From contig NW_003124657.1 of assembly GCF_000003605.2 (NCBI RefSeq), positions 1 through 40,116 of the forward strand: 40,116 bases of DNA, read 5' to 3'. Within the stretch, counting starts at the first letter, position 1. Each line of letters starts with the position of its first letter. Origin of the DNA: Saccoglossus kowalevskii. Taxonomy: Eukaryota > Hemichordata > Enteropneusta > Harrimaniidae. The notes beneath the pieces are model-generated. The model was given only the letters and a program-made list of their open reading frames with translations, searched no databases and had not been told where the DNA came from. The position numbers and the translations under genes are program-made. Of the stretch, positions 1-12,007 are shown in pieces.

Positions 1-86
1 CAATATTCACCTCCTCAATTACAAATCTTGTCTACTTTATTTGCTATGAGTGGCATGTCATCGGCTAATTCTGTGGTCCAGGGAGC
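1..86 (+). repeat. Partial monomer at the left window edge
   Basis: The window opens at consensus position 97 (CAATATTCACC, as in the variant that reads GAGTGCAATATTC at about 10,667). The array therefore runs past the left edge. This monomer has lost one A in CCTCAATTAC compared with the CCTCAAATTAC monomers at 501, 10,580, 12,714 and 13,587, to which it is otherwise close. Confidence 0.85.
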
Positions 87-239
87 CAGTTGAGTGGGAT
101 ATTCACCTCCTCACATTGCAAATCTTGTCTGCTTTATTTGCTATGAGTGGCATGTCAACGGCTGATTATGTGGTCCAGGGAGCCAGTTGGGTGAGATATT
201 CACCTCCTCACATTACAAATCTTGTCTGCTTTATTTGCT

Positions 240-950
240 ATGAGTGGCATGTCAGTGGCTGATTATGTGGTCCAGGGAGCCAGTTGAGTGGGATATTCAC
301 CTCCTCACATTGCAAATCTTGTCTGCTTTATTTGCTGTGAGTGGCATGTCATCGGCTGATTATGTGGTCCAGGGAGCCAGTTGAGTGGGATATTCACCTC
401 CTCACATTGCAAATCTTGTCTGCTTTATTTGCTGTGAGTGGCATGTCATCGGCTGATTCTGTGGTCCAGGGAGCCAGTTGAGTGGGATATTCACCTCCTC
501 AAATTACAAATCTTGTCTACTTTATTTGCTATGAGTGGCATGTCATCGGCTGATTATGTGGTCCAGGGAGCCAGTTGAGTGCGATATTCACCTCCTCACA
601 TTGCAAATCTTGTCTGCTTTATTTGCTGTGAGTGGCATGTCATCGGCTGATTATGTGGTCCAGGGAGCTAGTTGAGTGGGATATTCACCTCCACACATTC
701 CAAATCTTGTCTGCTTTATTTGCTGTGAGTGACATGTCATCGGCTGATTATGTTGTGCAGGAGCCAGTTGAGTGGGATATTCACCTCCTCACATTGCAAT
801 CTTGTCTGCTTTATTTGCTGTGAGTGACATGTCATCGGCTGATTATGTGGTCCAGGGGGCCAGTTGAGTGGGATATTCACCTCCTCACATTGCAAATCTT
901 GTCTGCTTTATTTGCTATGAGTGACATGTCAGTGGCTGATTATGTGGTCC
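240..950 (+). repeat. Ordered block E, copy 1 (about 7 monomers)
   Basis: The variant order is two A46G (GCTGTGAG) monomers, then a monomer with CAAATTAC at 15-22 and TCTAC, then a GTGCGATATTC monomer, then G21C, then GTTGTGC. The same order recurs at 10,319-11,030 and 12,453-13,164. This copy carries two private one-base losses, in GTGCAGGAGCC at about 756 and CATTGCAATCTTG at about 797, and a private GGAGCTAG at about 666. Confidence 0.8.
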
Positions 951-1339
951 AGGGGGCCAGTTGAGTGGGATATTCACCTCCTCACATTGCAAATCTTGTC
1001 TGCTTTATTTGCTGTGAGTGACATGTCATCGGCTGATTCTGTTGTGCAGGGAGCCAGTTGAGTGGGATATTCACCTCCTCACATTCCAAATCTTGTCTGC
1101 TTTATTTGCTGTGAGTGGTATGTCAGCGGCTGATTATGTGGTCCAGGGAGCCAGTTGAGTGGGATATTCACCTCCTCACATTGCAAATCTTGTCTGCTTT
1201 ATTTGCTATGAGTGGCATGTCATTGGCTGATTATGTGGTCCAGGGAGCCAGTTGAGTGGGATATTCACCTCCTCACATTGCAAATCTTGTCTGCTTTATT
1301 TGCTGTGAGTGGTATGTCAGCGGCTGATTATGTGGTCCA

Positions 1340-1400
1340 GGGAGCCAGTTGGGTGGGATATTCACCTCTCACATTGCAAATCTTGTCTGCTTTATTTGCT
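1340..1400 (+). repeat. 96-bp monomer variant (CACCTCTCAC)
   Basis: One C of CACCTCCTCAC is missing, giving a 96-bp monomer joined to an A93G (TTGGGTGG) repeat junction. The same deletion and the same neighbour variant occur at about 3,302, 3,786, 4,270 and 5,530. It is therefore an inherited variant and not a reading error. It is the founder-like single copy of the type amplified in the 5-mer HOR. Confidence 0.85.
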
Positions 1401-2108
1401 ATGAGTGGCATGTCATCGGCTGATTATGTGGTGCAGGGAGCCAGTTGAGTGGGATATTCACCTCCTCACATTCCAAATCTTGTCTACTTTATTTGCTATG
1501 AGTGGCATGTCATCGGCTGATTATGTGGTGCAGGAGCCAGTTGAGTGGGATATTCACCTCCTCACATTCCAAATCTTGTCTGCTTTATTTGCTATGAGTG
1601 ACATGTCAGTGGCTGATTATGTGGTCCAGGGAGCCAGTTGAGTGGGATATTCACCTCCTCACATTCCAAATCTTGTCTGCTTTATTTGCTATGAGTGACA
1701 TGTCAGTGGCTGATTCTGTAGTCCAGGGAGCCAGTTGAGTGAGATATTCACCTCCTCACATTCCAAATCTTGTCTGCTTTATTTGCTATAAGTGGTATGT
1801 CAGCGGCTGATTCTGTGGTCCAGGGAGCCAGTTGAGTGGAATATTCACCCCCTCACATTGCAAATCTTGTCTACTTTATTTGCTGTCAGTGACATGTCAG
1901 TGGCTGATTATGTGGTCCAGGGAGCCAGTTGAGTGCGATATGCACATCCTCACATTGCAAATCTTGTCTGCTTTATTTGCTATGACTGGCATGTCATCGG
2001 CTGATTCTGTGGTCCAGGGAGCCAGTTGAGTGAGATATTCACCTCCTCACATTCCAAATCTTGTCTACTTTGTTTGCTATGAGTGGCATGTCATCGGCTG
2101 ATTATGTT

Positions 2109-2980
2109 GTGCAGGGAGCCAGTTGAGTGAGATATTCACCTCCTCACATTGCAAATCTTGTCTGCTTTATCTGCTGTGAGTGACATGTCATCGGCTGATT
2201 ATGTGGTCCAGGGAGCCAGTTGAGTGAGATATTCACCTCCTCACATTGCAAATCTTGTCTACTTTATCTGCTGTGAGTGACATGTCAGTGGCTGATTATG
2301 TGGTCCAGGAGCCAGTTGAGTGAGATACTCACCTCCTCACATTGCAAATCTTGTCTGCTTTATTTGCTATGAGTAACATGTCAGTGGCTGATTATGTGGT
2401 CCAGGGAGCCAGTTGGGTGGGATATGCACCTCCTCACATTGCAAATCTTGTCTGCTTTATTTGCTATGAGTAACATGTCAGTGGCTGATTCTGTGGTCCA
2501 GGGAGCCAGTTGAGTGGGATATGCACCTCCTCACATTGCAAATCTTGTCTACTTTATCTGCTGTGAGTGACATGTCATCGGCTGATTATGTGGTCCAGGG
2601 AGCCAGTTGAGTGGGATATTCACCTCCTCACATTCCTAATCTTGTCTACTTTATTTGCTATGAGTGGCATGTCATCGGCTGATTATGTGGTCCAGAGAGC
2701 CAGTTGAGTGGGATATTCACCTCCTCACATTCCAAATCTTGTCTACTTTATTTGCTATGAGTGGCATGTCAACGGCTGATTCTGTGGTCCAGGGAGCCAG
2801 TTGAGTGAGATACTCACCTCCTCACATTGCAAATCTTGTCTGCTTTATTTGCTATGAGTGTCATGTCATCGGCTGATTCTGTGGTCCAGGGAGCCAGTTG
2901 AGTGAGATATTCACCTCCTCACATTGCAAATCTTGTCTACTTTATTTGCTGTGAGTGGTATGTCATCGGCTGATTATGTT
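2109..2980 (+). repeat. 9-monomer HOR, copy 1 (872 bp)
   Basis: The nine monomers follow a distinctive order: GTTGTGC junction, TATCTG/GTGAC/TCGG, TATCTG/GTGAC/GTGG with a one-base loss (CCAGGAGCC), GATACTC with GAGTAAC, TTGGGTGGGATATGC with GAGTAAC, GATATGC with TATCTG, two GTGGCATG/TCTAC monomers around a CCAGAGAG junction, AACGG, then GATACTC with GTGTCATG. The same order is at 28,676, 29,548 (incomplete) and 35,558. The span equals 9 x 97 minus the single inherited deletion. Confidence 0.9.
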
Positions 2981-3464
2981 GTGCAGGGAGCCAGTTGAGT
3001 GGGATATTCACCTCCTCACATTCCAAATCTTGTCTGCTTTATTTGCTGTGAGTGGTATGTCAGCGGCTGATTATGTGGTCCAGGGAGCCAGTTGAGTGGG
3101 ATATTCACCTCCTCACATTGCAAATCTTGTCTGCTTTATTTGCTATGAGTGGCATGTCATCGGCTGATTATGTTGTGCAGGGAGCCAGTTGAGTGGGATA
3201 TTCACCTCCTCACATTCCAAATCTTGTCTGCTTTATTTGCTGTGAGTGGTATGTCAGCGGCTGATTATGTGGTCCAGGGAGCCAGTTGGGTGGGATATTC
3301 ACCTCTCACATTGCAAATCTTGTCTGCTTTATTTGCTATGAGTGACATGTCATCGGCTGATTATGTGGTCCAGGGAGCCAGTTGGGTGGGATATTCACCT
3401 CCTCACATTGCAAATCTTGTCTGCTTTATTTGCTATGAGTGGCATGTCATCGGCTGATTATGTT
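2981..3464 (+). repeat. 5-monomer HOR, copy A (484 bp)
   Basis: Five monomers bounded by GTTGTGC junctions, one of them 96 bp long, so the unit is 5 x 97 minus 1. Reading it against the next unit, I found a single difference (GATTATGTGG here, GATTATATGG at about 3,751). The GTGC markers fall at 2,981, 3,175 and 3,465. Confidence 0.92.
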
Positions 3465-3948
3465 GTGCAGGGAGCCAGTTGAGTGGGATATTCACCTCCT
3501 CACATTCCAAATCTTGTCTGCTTTATTTGCTGTGAGTGGTATGTCAGCGGCTGATTATGTGGTCCAGGGAGCCAGTTGAGTGGGATATTCACCTCCTCAC
3601 ATTGCAAATCTTGTCTGCTTTATTTGCTATGAGTGGCATGTCATCGGCTGATTATGTTGTGCAGGGAGCCAGTTGAGTGGGATATTCACCTCCTCACATT
3701 CCAAATCTTGTCTGCTTTATTTGCTGTGAGTGGTATGTCAGCGGCTGATTATATGGTCCAGGGAGCCAGTTGGGTGGGATATTCACCTCTCACATTGCAA
3801 ATCTTGTCTGCTTTATTTGCTATGAGTGACATGTCATCGGCTGATTATGTGGTCCAGGGAGCCAGTTGGGTGGGATATTCACCTCCTCACATTGCAAATC
3901 TTGTCTGCTTTATTTGCTATGAGTGGCATGTCATCGGCTGATTATGTG
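3465..3948 (+). repeat. 5-monomer HOR, copy B (484 bp)
   Basis: Direct tandem copy of 2,981-3,464 with one substitution seen, including the same 96-bp monomer. Such near identity points to a recent unequal exchange or conversion. Confidence 0.92.
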
Positions 3949-4142
3949 GTCCAGGGAGCCAGTTGGGTGGGATATTCACCTCCTCACATTGCAAATCTTG
4001 TCTACTTTATCTGCTGTGAGTGACATGTCATCGGCTGATTATGTGGTCCAGGGAGCCAGTTGAGTGAGATATTCACCTCCTCACATTGCAAATCTTGTCT
4101 GCTTTATTTGCTATGAGTGGCATGTCATCGGCTGATTATGTT

Positions 4143-4432
4143 GTGCAGGGAGCCAGTTGAGTGGGATATTCACCTCCTCACATTCCAAATCTTGTCTGCT
4201 TTATTTGCTGTGAGTGGTATGTCAGCGGCTGATTATGTGGTCCAGGGAGCCAGTTGGGTGGGATATTCACCTCTCACATTGCAAATCTTGTCTGCTTTAT
4301 TTGCTATGAGTGACATGTCATCGGCTGATTATGTGGTCCAGGGAGCCAGTTGGGTGGGATATTCACCTCCTCACATTGCAAATCTTGTCTGCTTTATTTG
4401 CTATGAGTGGCATGTCATCGGCTGATTATGTG
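4143..4432 (+). repeat. 5-monomer HOR, partial copy C (last three monomers)
   Basis: Matches 3,175-3,464 and 3,659-3,948. The first two monomers of the unit are replaced at 3,949-4,142 by TATCTG/GTGAC and plain monomers, so the HOR breaks here. The same three-monomer end recurs at 5,403-5,692 as part of the larger duplication. Confidence 0.85.
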
Positions 4433-5330
4433 GTCCAGGGAGCCAGTTGGGTGGGATATTCACCTCCTCACATTGCAAATCTTGTCTACTTTATCTGCTG
4501 TGAGTGACATGTCATCGGCTGATTATGTGGTCCAGGGAGCCAGTTGAGTGAGATATTCACCTCCTCACATTGCAAATCTTGTCTGCTTTATTTGCTATGA
4601 GTGGCATGTCAGTGGCTGATTATGTGGTCCAGGGAGCCAGTTGAGTGGGATATTCACCTCCTCACATTGCAAATCTTGTCTACTTTATTTGCTATGAGTG
4701 ACATGTCATCGGCTGATTATGTGGTCCAGGGAGCCAGTTGAGTGGGATATTCACCTCCTCACATTGCAAATCTTGTCTACTTTATCTGCTGTGAGTGACA
4801 TGTCAGTGGCTGATTCTGTGGTCCAGGGAGCCAGTTGAGTGGGATATTCACCTCCTCACATTCCAAATCTTGTCTGCTTTATTTGCTATGAGTGACATGT
4901 CAGTGGCTGATTCTGTGGTCCAGGGAGCCAGTTGAGTGGGATATTCACCTCCTCACATTCCAAATCTTGTCTGCTTTATTTGCTATGAGTGACATGTCAG
5001 TGGCTGATTATGTGGTCCAGGGAGCCAGTTGAGTGGGATATTCACCTCCTCACATTGCAAATCTTGTCTACTTTATTTGCTATGAGTGGTATGTCAGCGG
5101 CTGATTCTGTGGTCCAGGGAGCCAGTTGAGTGAGATATTCACCTCCTCACATTGCAAATCTTGTCTACTTTATTAGCTGTGAGTGACATGTCAGTGGCTG
5201 ATTATGTGGTCCAGGGAGCCAGTTGAGTGGGATATTCACCTCCTCACATTCCAAATCTTGTCTGCTTTATTTGCTATGAGTGACATGTCAGTGGCTGATT
5301 CTGTGGTCCAGGGAGCCAGTTGAGTGAGAT
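4147..5330 (+). repeat. 13-monomer tandem duplication, left copy
   Basis: Line-by-line comparison with the sequence 1,260 bp downstream shows long identical stretches. I counted about six substitutions in roughly 1,180 bp (for example TATTAGCT here against TATTTGCT, and CCTCACATTC here against CCTAACATTC). The copies diverge beyond the core at both ends. The period is 13 x 97 minus 1 because each copy includes the inherited 96-bp monomer. Confidence 0.92.
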
Positions 5331-5406
5331 ATTCACCTCCTCACATTCCAAATCTTGTCTGCTTTATTTGCTATGAGTGGTATGTCAGCGGCTGATTCTG
5401 TGGTCC

Positions 5407-6590
5407 AGGGAGCCAGTTGAGTGGGATATTCACCTCCTCACATTCCAAATCCTGTCTGCTTTATTTGCTGTGAGTGGTATGTCAGCGGCTGATTATGTGG
5501 TCCAGGGAGCCAGTTGGGTGGGATATTCACCTCTCACATTGCAAATCTTGTCTGCTTTATTTGCTATGAGTGACATGTCATCGGCTGATTATGTGGTCCA
5601 GGGAGCCAGTTGGGTGGGATATTCACCTCCTCACATTGCAAATCTTGTCTGCTTTATTTGCTATGAGTGGCATGTCATCGGCTGATTATGTGGTCCAGGG
5701 AGCCAGTTGGGTGGGATATTCACCTTCTCACATTGCAAATCTTGTCTACTTTATCTGCCGTGAGTGACATGTCATCGGATGATTATGTGGTCCAGGGAGC
5801 CAGTTGAGTGAGATATTCACCTCCTCACATTGCAAATCTTGTCTGCTTTATTTGCTATGAGTGGCATGTCAGTGGCTGATTATGTGGTCCAGGGAGCCAG
5901 TTGAGTGGGATATTCACCTCCTCACATTGCAAATCTTGTCTACTTTATTTGCTATGAGTGACATGTCATCGGCTGATTATGTGGTCCAGGGAGCCAGTTG
6001 AGTGGGATATTCACCTCCTCACATTGCAAATCTTGTCTACTTTATCTGCTGTGAGTGACATGTCAGTGGCTGATTCTGTGGTCCAGGGAGCCAGTTGAGT
6101 GGGATATTCACCTCCTCACATTCCAAATCTTGTCTGCTTTATTTGCTATGAGTGACATGTCAGTGGCTGATTCTGTGGTCCAGGGAGCCAGTTGAGTGGG
6201 ATATTCACCTCCTAACATTCCAAATCTTGTCTGCTTTATTTGCTATGAGTGACATGTCAGTGGCTGATTATGTGGTCCAGGGAGCCAGTTGAGTGGGATA
6301 TTCACCTCCTCACATTGCAAATCTTGTCTACTTTATTTGCTATGAGTGGTATGTCAGCGGCTGATTCTGTGGTCCAGGGAGCCAGTTGAGTGAGATATTC
6401 ACCTCCTCACATTGCAAATCTTGTCTACTTTATTTGCTGTGAGTGACATGTCAGTGGCTGATTATGTGGTCCAGGGAGCCAGTTGAGTGGGATATTCACC
6501 TCCTCACATTCCAAATCTTGTCTGCTTTATTTGCTATGAGTGACATGTCAGTGGCTGATTCTGTGGTCCAGGGAGCCAGTTGAGTGGGAT
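5407..6590 (+). repeat. 13-monomer tandem duplication, right copy
   Basis: Partner of 4,147-5,330. Private changes include CCTGTC (about 5,451), CACCTTCTC, TATCTGCCG and GGATGATT near 5,725-5,780, and CCTAACATT (about 6,213). Confidence 0.92.
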
Positions 6591-6823
6591 ATTCACCTCC
6601 TCACATTGCAAATCTTGTCTACTTTATTTGCTATGAGTGGCATGTCAACGGCTGATTATGTGGTCCAGGGAGCCAGTTGGGTGGGATATTCACCTCCTCA
6701 CATTGCAAATCTTGTCTGCTTTATTTGCTATGAGTGGCATGTCATCGGCTGATTATGTGGTCCAGGGAGCCAGTTGAGTGCGATATTTACCTCCTCACAT
6801 TGCAAATCTTGACTGCTTTATTT

Positions 6824-7517
6824 GCTGTGAGTGACATGTCATCGGCTGATTATGTTGTGCAGGGAGCCAATTGAGTGAGATATTCACCTCCTCACATTGC
6901 AAATCTTGTCTGCTTTATTTGCTGTGAGTGGCATGTCATCGGCTGATTATGTTGTGCAGGGAGCCAGTTGAGTGGGGTATTCACCTCCTCACTTTGCAAA
7001 TCTTGTCTGCTTTATTTGTTGTGAGTGACATGTCATCGGCTGATTCTGTGGTCCAGGGAGCCAGTTGAGTGAGATATTCACCTCCTCACATTGCAAATCT
7101 TGTCTGCTTTATTTGCTATGAGTGGCATGTCAGCTGCTGATTCTGTGGTCCAGGGAGCCAGTTGAGTGAGATATTCACCTCCTCACATTGCATATCTTGT
7201 CTGCTTTATTTGCTATGAGTGGCATGTCATCGGCTGATTATGTGGTCCAGGGAGCCAGTTGAGTGGGATACACACCTCCTCACATTGCAAATCTTGTCTA
7301 CTTTATTTGCTATGAGTGACATGTCATCGGCTGATTATGCAGTCCAGTGAGCCAATTGAGTGAGATATTCACGTCCTCACATTGCAAATCTTGTCTACTT
7401 TATTTGCTATGAGTGACATGTCATCGGCTGATTATGTGGTCCAGTGAGCCAGTTGAGTGAGATATTCACCTCCTCATATTGCAAATCTTGTCTACTTTAT
7501 TTGCTATGAGTGGCATG
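6824..7517 (+). repeat. Block D-right, left-hand copy
   Basis: Carries rare words found elsewhere only at 37,367-38,060: GTGGGGTATTC with CTCACTTTGC (6,991), TTTGTTGTGAG, TCAGCTGCTGATTC, GGGATACACACC, TATGCAGTCCAG and CCAGTGAGCCAGTTGAGTGA. The offset between ACTTTGC words is 30,543, which is 315 monomers minus 12 bases of known indels. Confidence 0.88.
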
Positions 7518-7759
7518 TCAGTGGCTGATTATGTGGTCCAGGGAGCCAGTTGAGTGGGATATTCACCTCCTCATATTGCAAATCTTGTCTACTTTATTTG
7601 CTATGAGTGGCATGTCATCGGCTGATTATGTGGTCCAGGGAGCCAGTTGAGTGGGATATTCACCTCCTCACATTGCAAATCTTGTCTACTTTATTTGCTA
7701 TGAGTGGCATGTCATCGGCTAATTATGTGGTCCAGGGAGCCAGTTGGGTGGGATATTCA

Positions 7760-8214
7760 CCTCCTTACATTGCAAATCTTGTCTGCTTTATTTGCTATGA
7801 GTGGCATGTCATCGGCTGATTCTGTGGTCCAGGAAGCCAGTTGAGTGGGATATGCACCTCCTCACATTGCAAATTTTGTCTGCTTTATAAACTGTGAGTG
7901 ACATGTCAGTGGCTGATTCTGTGGTCCGGGGAGCCAGTTGAGTGAGATATTCACCTCCTCACATTGCAAATCTTGTCTGCTTTATTTGCTATGAGTGGCA
8001 TGTCAGTGGCTGATTATGTGGTCCAGGGAGCCAGTTGAGTGGGATATTCACCTCCCCACATTGCAAATCTTGTCTGCTTTATTTTCTATGAGTGGTATGT
8101 CATCGGCTGATTATGTGGTCCAGGGAGCCAGTTGAGTGAGATATTCACCTCCTCACATTGCAAATCTTGTCTGCTTTATTTGCTATGAGTGTCATGTCAT
8201 CGGCTGATTATGTG
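7760..8214 (+). repeat. 6-monomer HOR with ATAAACT monomer, copy 1
   Basis: Order: GGAAGCC junction, GATATGC, AAATTTTG with TTTATAAACTG (7,884), CCGGGG, GTGAGATATTC, plain, CCTCCCC with TTTTCT/GGTATG, then GTGTCATG. It repeats with a shift of exactly 582 bp (6 x 97) and again at 15,908 and 16,975. Confidence 0.9.
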
Positions 8215-8341
8215 GTCTAGGGAGCCAGTTGAGTGGGATATTCACCTCCTCACATTCCAAATCTTGTCTGCTTTATTTGCTGTGAGTGGTATGTCAGTGG
8301 CTGATTCTGTGGTCCAGGAAGCCAGTTGAGTGGGATATTCA

Positions 8342-8796
8342 CCTCCTCACATTGCAAATCTTGTCTGCTTTATTTGCTATGAGTGGCATGTCATCGGCTG
8401 ATTCTGTGGTCCAGGAAGCCAGTTGAGTGGGATATGCACCTCCTCACATTGCAAATTTTGTCTGCTTTATAAACTGTGAGTGACATGTCAGTGGCTGATT
8501 CTGTGGTCCGGGGAGCCAGTTGAGTGAGATATTCACCTCCTCACATTGCAAATCTTGTCTGCTTTATTTGCTATGAGTGGCATGTCAGTGGCTGATTATG
8601 TGGTCCAGGGAGCCAGTTGAGTGGGATATTCACCTCCCCACATTGCAAATCTTGTCTGCTTTATTTTCTATGAGTGGTATGTCATCGGCTGATTATGTGG
8701 TCCAGGGAGCCAGTTGAGTGAGATATTCACCTCCTCACATTGCAAATCTTGTCTGCTTTATTTGCTATGAGTGTCATGTCATCGGCTGATTATGTG
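8342..8796 (+). repeat. 6-monomer HOR with ATAAACT monomer, copy 2
   Basis: Shifted 582 bp from copy 1 and essentially the same across about 455 bp. After the GTGTCATG monomer the copies part: copy 1 continues with GGTCTAGGG and G21C, this one with GGTCCAGGG and CCTCCCC. Confidence 0.9.
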
Positions 8797-8939
8797 GTCC
8801 AGGGAGCCAGTTGAGTGGGATATTCACCTCCCCACATTGCAAATCTTGTCTGCTTTATTTGCTATGAGTGTCATGTCATCGGCTGATTATGTGGTCCAGG
8901 GAGCCAGTTGAGTGGGATATTCACCTCCTCACATTCCAA

Positions 8940-9631
8940 ATCTTGTTTGTTTTATTTGCTTTGAGTGGCATGTCATCGGCTGATTATGTGGTCCAGGGAG
9001 CCAGTTGAGTTGGATATTCACCTCCTCACATTGCAAATCTTGTCTGTTTTATTTGCTGTGAGTGGCATGTCATCGGCTGATTATGTGGTCCAGGGAGCCA
9101 GTTGGGTGGGATATTCACCTCCCCACATTGCAAATCTTGTCTGCTTTATTTGCTATGAGTGGCATGTCATCGGCTGATTATGTTGTGCAGGGAGCCAGTT
9201 GAGTGGGATATTCACCTCCTCACATTCCAAATCTTGTCTGCTTTATTTGCTATGAGTGACATGTCAGCGGCTGATTCTGTGGTCCAGGAAGCCAGTTGAG
9301 TGGGATATTCACCTCCTCACATTGCAAATCTTGTCTGCTTTATTTTCTATGAGTGGTATGTCATCGGCTGATTATGTGGTCCAGGGAGCCAGTTGAGTGA
9401 GATATTCACCTCCCCACATTGCAAATCTTGTCTGCTTTATTTGCTATGAGTGTCATGTCATCGGCTGATTATGTGGTCCAGTGAGCCAGTTGAGTGGGAT
9501 ATTCACCTCCTCACATTGCAAATCTTGTCTGCTTTATTTGCTATGAGTGGCATGTCAGTGGCTGATTATGTGGCCCAGGGAGCCAGTTGGGTGGGATATT
9601 CACCTCCTTACATTGCAAATCTTGTCTACTT
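8940..9631 (+). repeat. Block D-left, left-hand copy
   Basis: Rare words CTTGTTTGTTTTATTTG, GTTGAGTTGGATATTC, CTTGTCTGTTTTATTTG, GTGGCCCAGGG and CCTCCTTACATTGC appear in this order here and at 36,671-37,362, with a constant offset of 27,731 bp. The part from about 9,310 also matches 15,615-15,930 at exactly 6,305 bp (65 monomers). Confidence 0.9.
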
Positions 9632-9679
9632 TATTTGCTATGAGTGGCATGTCAGTGGCTGATTATGTGGTCCAGGGAG

Positions 9680-12007
9680 CCAGTTGAGTGGGATATTCAC
9701 CTCCCCACATTGCAAATCTTGTCTGCTTTATTTGCTATGAGTGGCATGTCAGTGGCTGATTATGTGGTCCAGGAAGCCAGTTGAGTGGGATATTCACCTC
9801 CTCACATTGCAAATCTTGTCTGCTTTATTTGCTATGAGTGGCATGTCAGTGGCTGATTATGTGGTCCAGGGAGCCAGTTGAGTGGGATATTCACCTCCTC
9901 ACATTGCAAATCATGTCTGCTTTATTTGCTGTGAGTGGCATGTCATCGGCTGATTATGTGGTCCAGGGAGCCAATTGAGTGGGATATTCACCTCCCCACA
10001 TTGCAAATCTTGTCTGCGTTATATGCTATGAGTGGCATGTCAGTGGCTGATTATGTGGTCCAGGGAGCCAGTTGAGTGGGATATTCACCTCCTCACATTG
10101 CAAATCTTGTCTGCTTTATTTGCTATGAGTGGCATGTCAGTGGCTGATTATGTGGTCCAGGGAGCCTGTTGAGTGGGATATTCACCTCCCCACATTGCAA
10201 ATCTTGTCTGCTTTATTTGCTATGAGTGGCATGTCAGCTGCTGATTCTGTGGTGCAGTGAGCCAGTTGAGTGAGATATTCACCTCCTCACATTACAAATC
10301 TTGTCTGCTTTATTTGCTATGAGTGGCATGTCAGTGGCTGATTATGTGGTCCAGGGAGCCAGTTGAGTGGGATATTCACCTCCTCACATTGCAAATCTTG
10401 TCTGCTTTATTTGCTGTGAGTGGCATGTCATCGGCTGATTATGTGGTCCAGGGAGCCAGTTGAGTGGGATATTCACCTCCTCACATTGCAAATCTTGTCT
10501 GCTTTATTTGCTGTGAGTGGCATGTCATCGGCTGATTCTGTGGTCCAGGGAGCCAGTTGAGTGGGATATTCACCTCCTCAAATTACAAATCTTGTCTACT
10601 TTATTTGCTATGAGTGGCATGTCATCGGCTGATTATGTGGTCCAGGGAGCCAGTTGAGTGCAATATTCACCTCCTCACATTGCAAATCTTGTCTGCTTTA
10701 TTTGCTGTGAGTGGCATGTCATCGGCTGATTATGTGGTCCAGGGAGCCAGTTGAGTGGGATATTCACCTCCTCACATTCCAAATCTTGTCTGCTTTATTT
10801 GCTGTGAGTGACATGTCATCGGCTGATTATGTTGTGCAGGGAGCCAGTTGAGTGGGATATTCACCTCCTCACATTGCAAATCTTGTCTGCTTTATTTGCT
10901 GTGAGTGACATGTCATCGGCTGATTATGTGGTCCAGGGAGCCAGTTGAGTGGGATATTCACCTCCTCACATTGCAAATCTTGTCTGCTTTATTTGCTATG
11001 AGTGGCATGTCATCGGCTGATTATGTGGTCCAGGGAGCCAGTTGAGTGGGATACTCACCTCCTCACATTGCAAATCTTGTCTACTTTATTTGCTATGAGT
11101 GGCATGTCATCGGCTGATTCTCTGGCCCAGGGAGCCAGTTGAGTGGGATATTCACCTCCTCACATTGCAAATCTTGTCTACTTTATTTGCTATGAGTGGC
11201 ATTTCAACGGCTGATTATGTGGTCCAGGGAGCCAGTTGGGTGGGATATTCACCTCCTCACATTGCAAATCTTGTCTGCTTTATTTGCTATGAGTGGCATG
11301 TCATCGGCTGATTATGTGGTCCAGGGAGCCAGTTGAGTGGGATATTCACCTCCTCACATTGCAAATCTTGTCTGCTTTATTTGCTGTGAGTGGCATGTCA
11401 TCGGCTGATTATGTGGTCCAGGGAGCCAGTTGAGTGGGATATTCACCTCCTCACATTCCAAATCTTGTCTGCTTTATTTGCTGTGAGTGACATGTCATCG
11501 GCTGATTATGTTGTGCAGGGAGCCAGTTGAGTGGGATATTCACCTCCTCACATTGCAAATCTTGTCTGCTTTATTTGCTGTGAGTGACATGTCATCGGCT
11601 GATTATGTGGTCCAGGGAGCCAGTTGAGTGGGATATTCACCTCCTCACATTGCAAATCTTGTCTACTTTATTTGCTATGAGTGGCATGTCAACGGCTGAT
11701 TATGTGGTCCAGGGAGCCAGTTGGGTGGGATATTCACCTCCTCACATTGCAAATCTTGTCTGCTTTATTTGCTATGAGTGGCATGTCAGTGGCTGATTAT
11801 GTGGTCCAGGGAGCCAGTTGAGTGGGATATTCACCTCCTCACATTGCAAATCTTGTCTGTTTTATTTGCTGTGAGTGACATGTTAGCGGCTGATTATGTG
11901 GTCCAGGGAGCCAGTTGAGTGGGATATTCACCTCCTCACATTGCAAATCTTGTCTACTTTATTTGCTATGAGTGGCATGTCAGTGGTTGATTATGTGGTC
12001 CAGGGAG
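9680..12007 (+). repeat. Superblock, first copy (24 monomers)
   Basis: Marker words AAATCATGTCTGC (9,911) and TTATATGCTATG recur 2,328 bp (24 monomers) downstream; CAAATTAC (10,580) recurs 2,134 bp (22 monomers) downstream; a GGCCCAGGG monomer near 11,125 recurs 2,231 bp (23 monomers) downstream. Relative to this copy, the second has lost two monomers near 10,150-10,344 and gained one near 13,190. Inside, GTTGTGC markers at 10,834 and 11,513 show a 679-bp (7-monomer) sub-period. Confidence 0.85.
10319..11030 (+). repeat. Ordered block E, copy 2
   Basis: Same variant order as 240-950 but without that copy's two one-base losses. CAAATTAC is at 10,580, then GTGCAATATTC, G21C/GTGAC and GTTGTGC (10,834). 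Confidence 0.85.

Noticed and set aside
1..97. Shorter sub-repeat inside the 97-bp monomer (for example ATGAGTGG and TTATGTGG)
   Set aside because: Only a few bases match and the spacing is not supported by the rest of the monomer.
3149..3457. Open frames of 63-102 codons across the array
   Set aside because: 97 is 1 modulo 3, and the consensus has TGA at 47-49, 66-68 and 91-93, one per frame. Stop-to-stop distances are therefore 141, 72 and 78 bp. The A93G variant turns one TGA into TGG and gives 141+72 = 213 bp, exactly the recurrent 70-codon frame; the 96-bp monomers explain the 78- and 102-codon frames. Many of these frames begin at GTG and not ATG. They are a by-product of the repeat.
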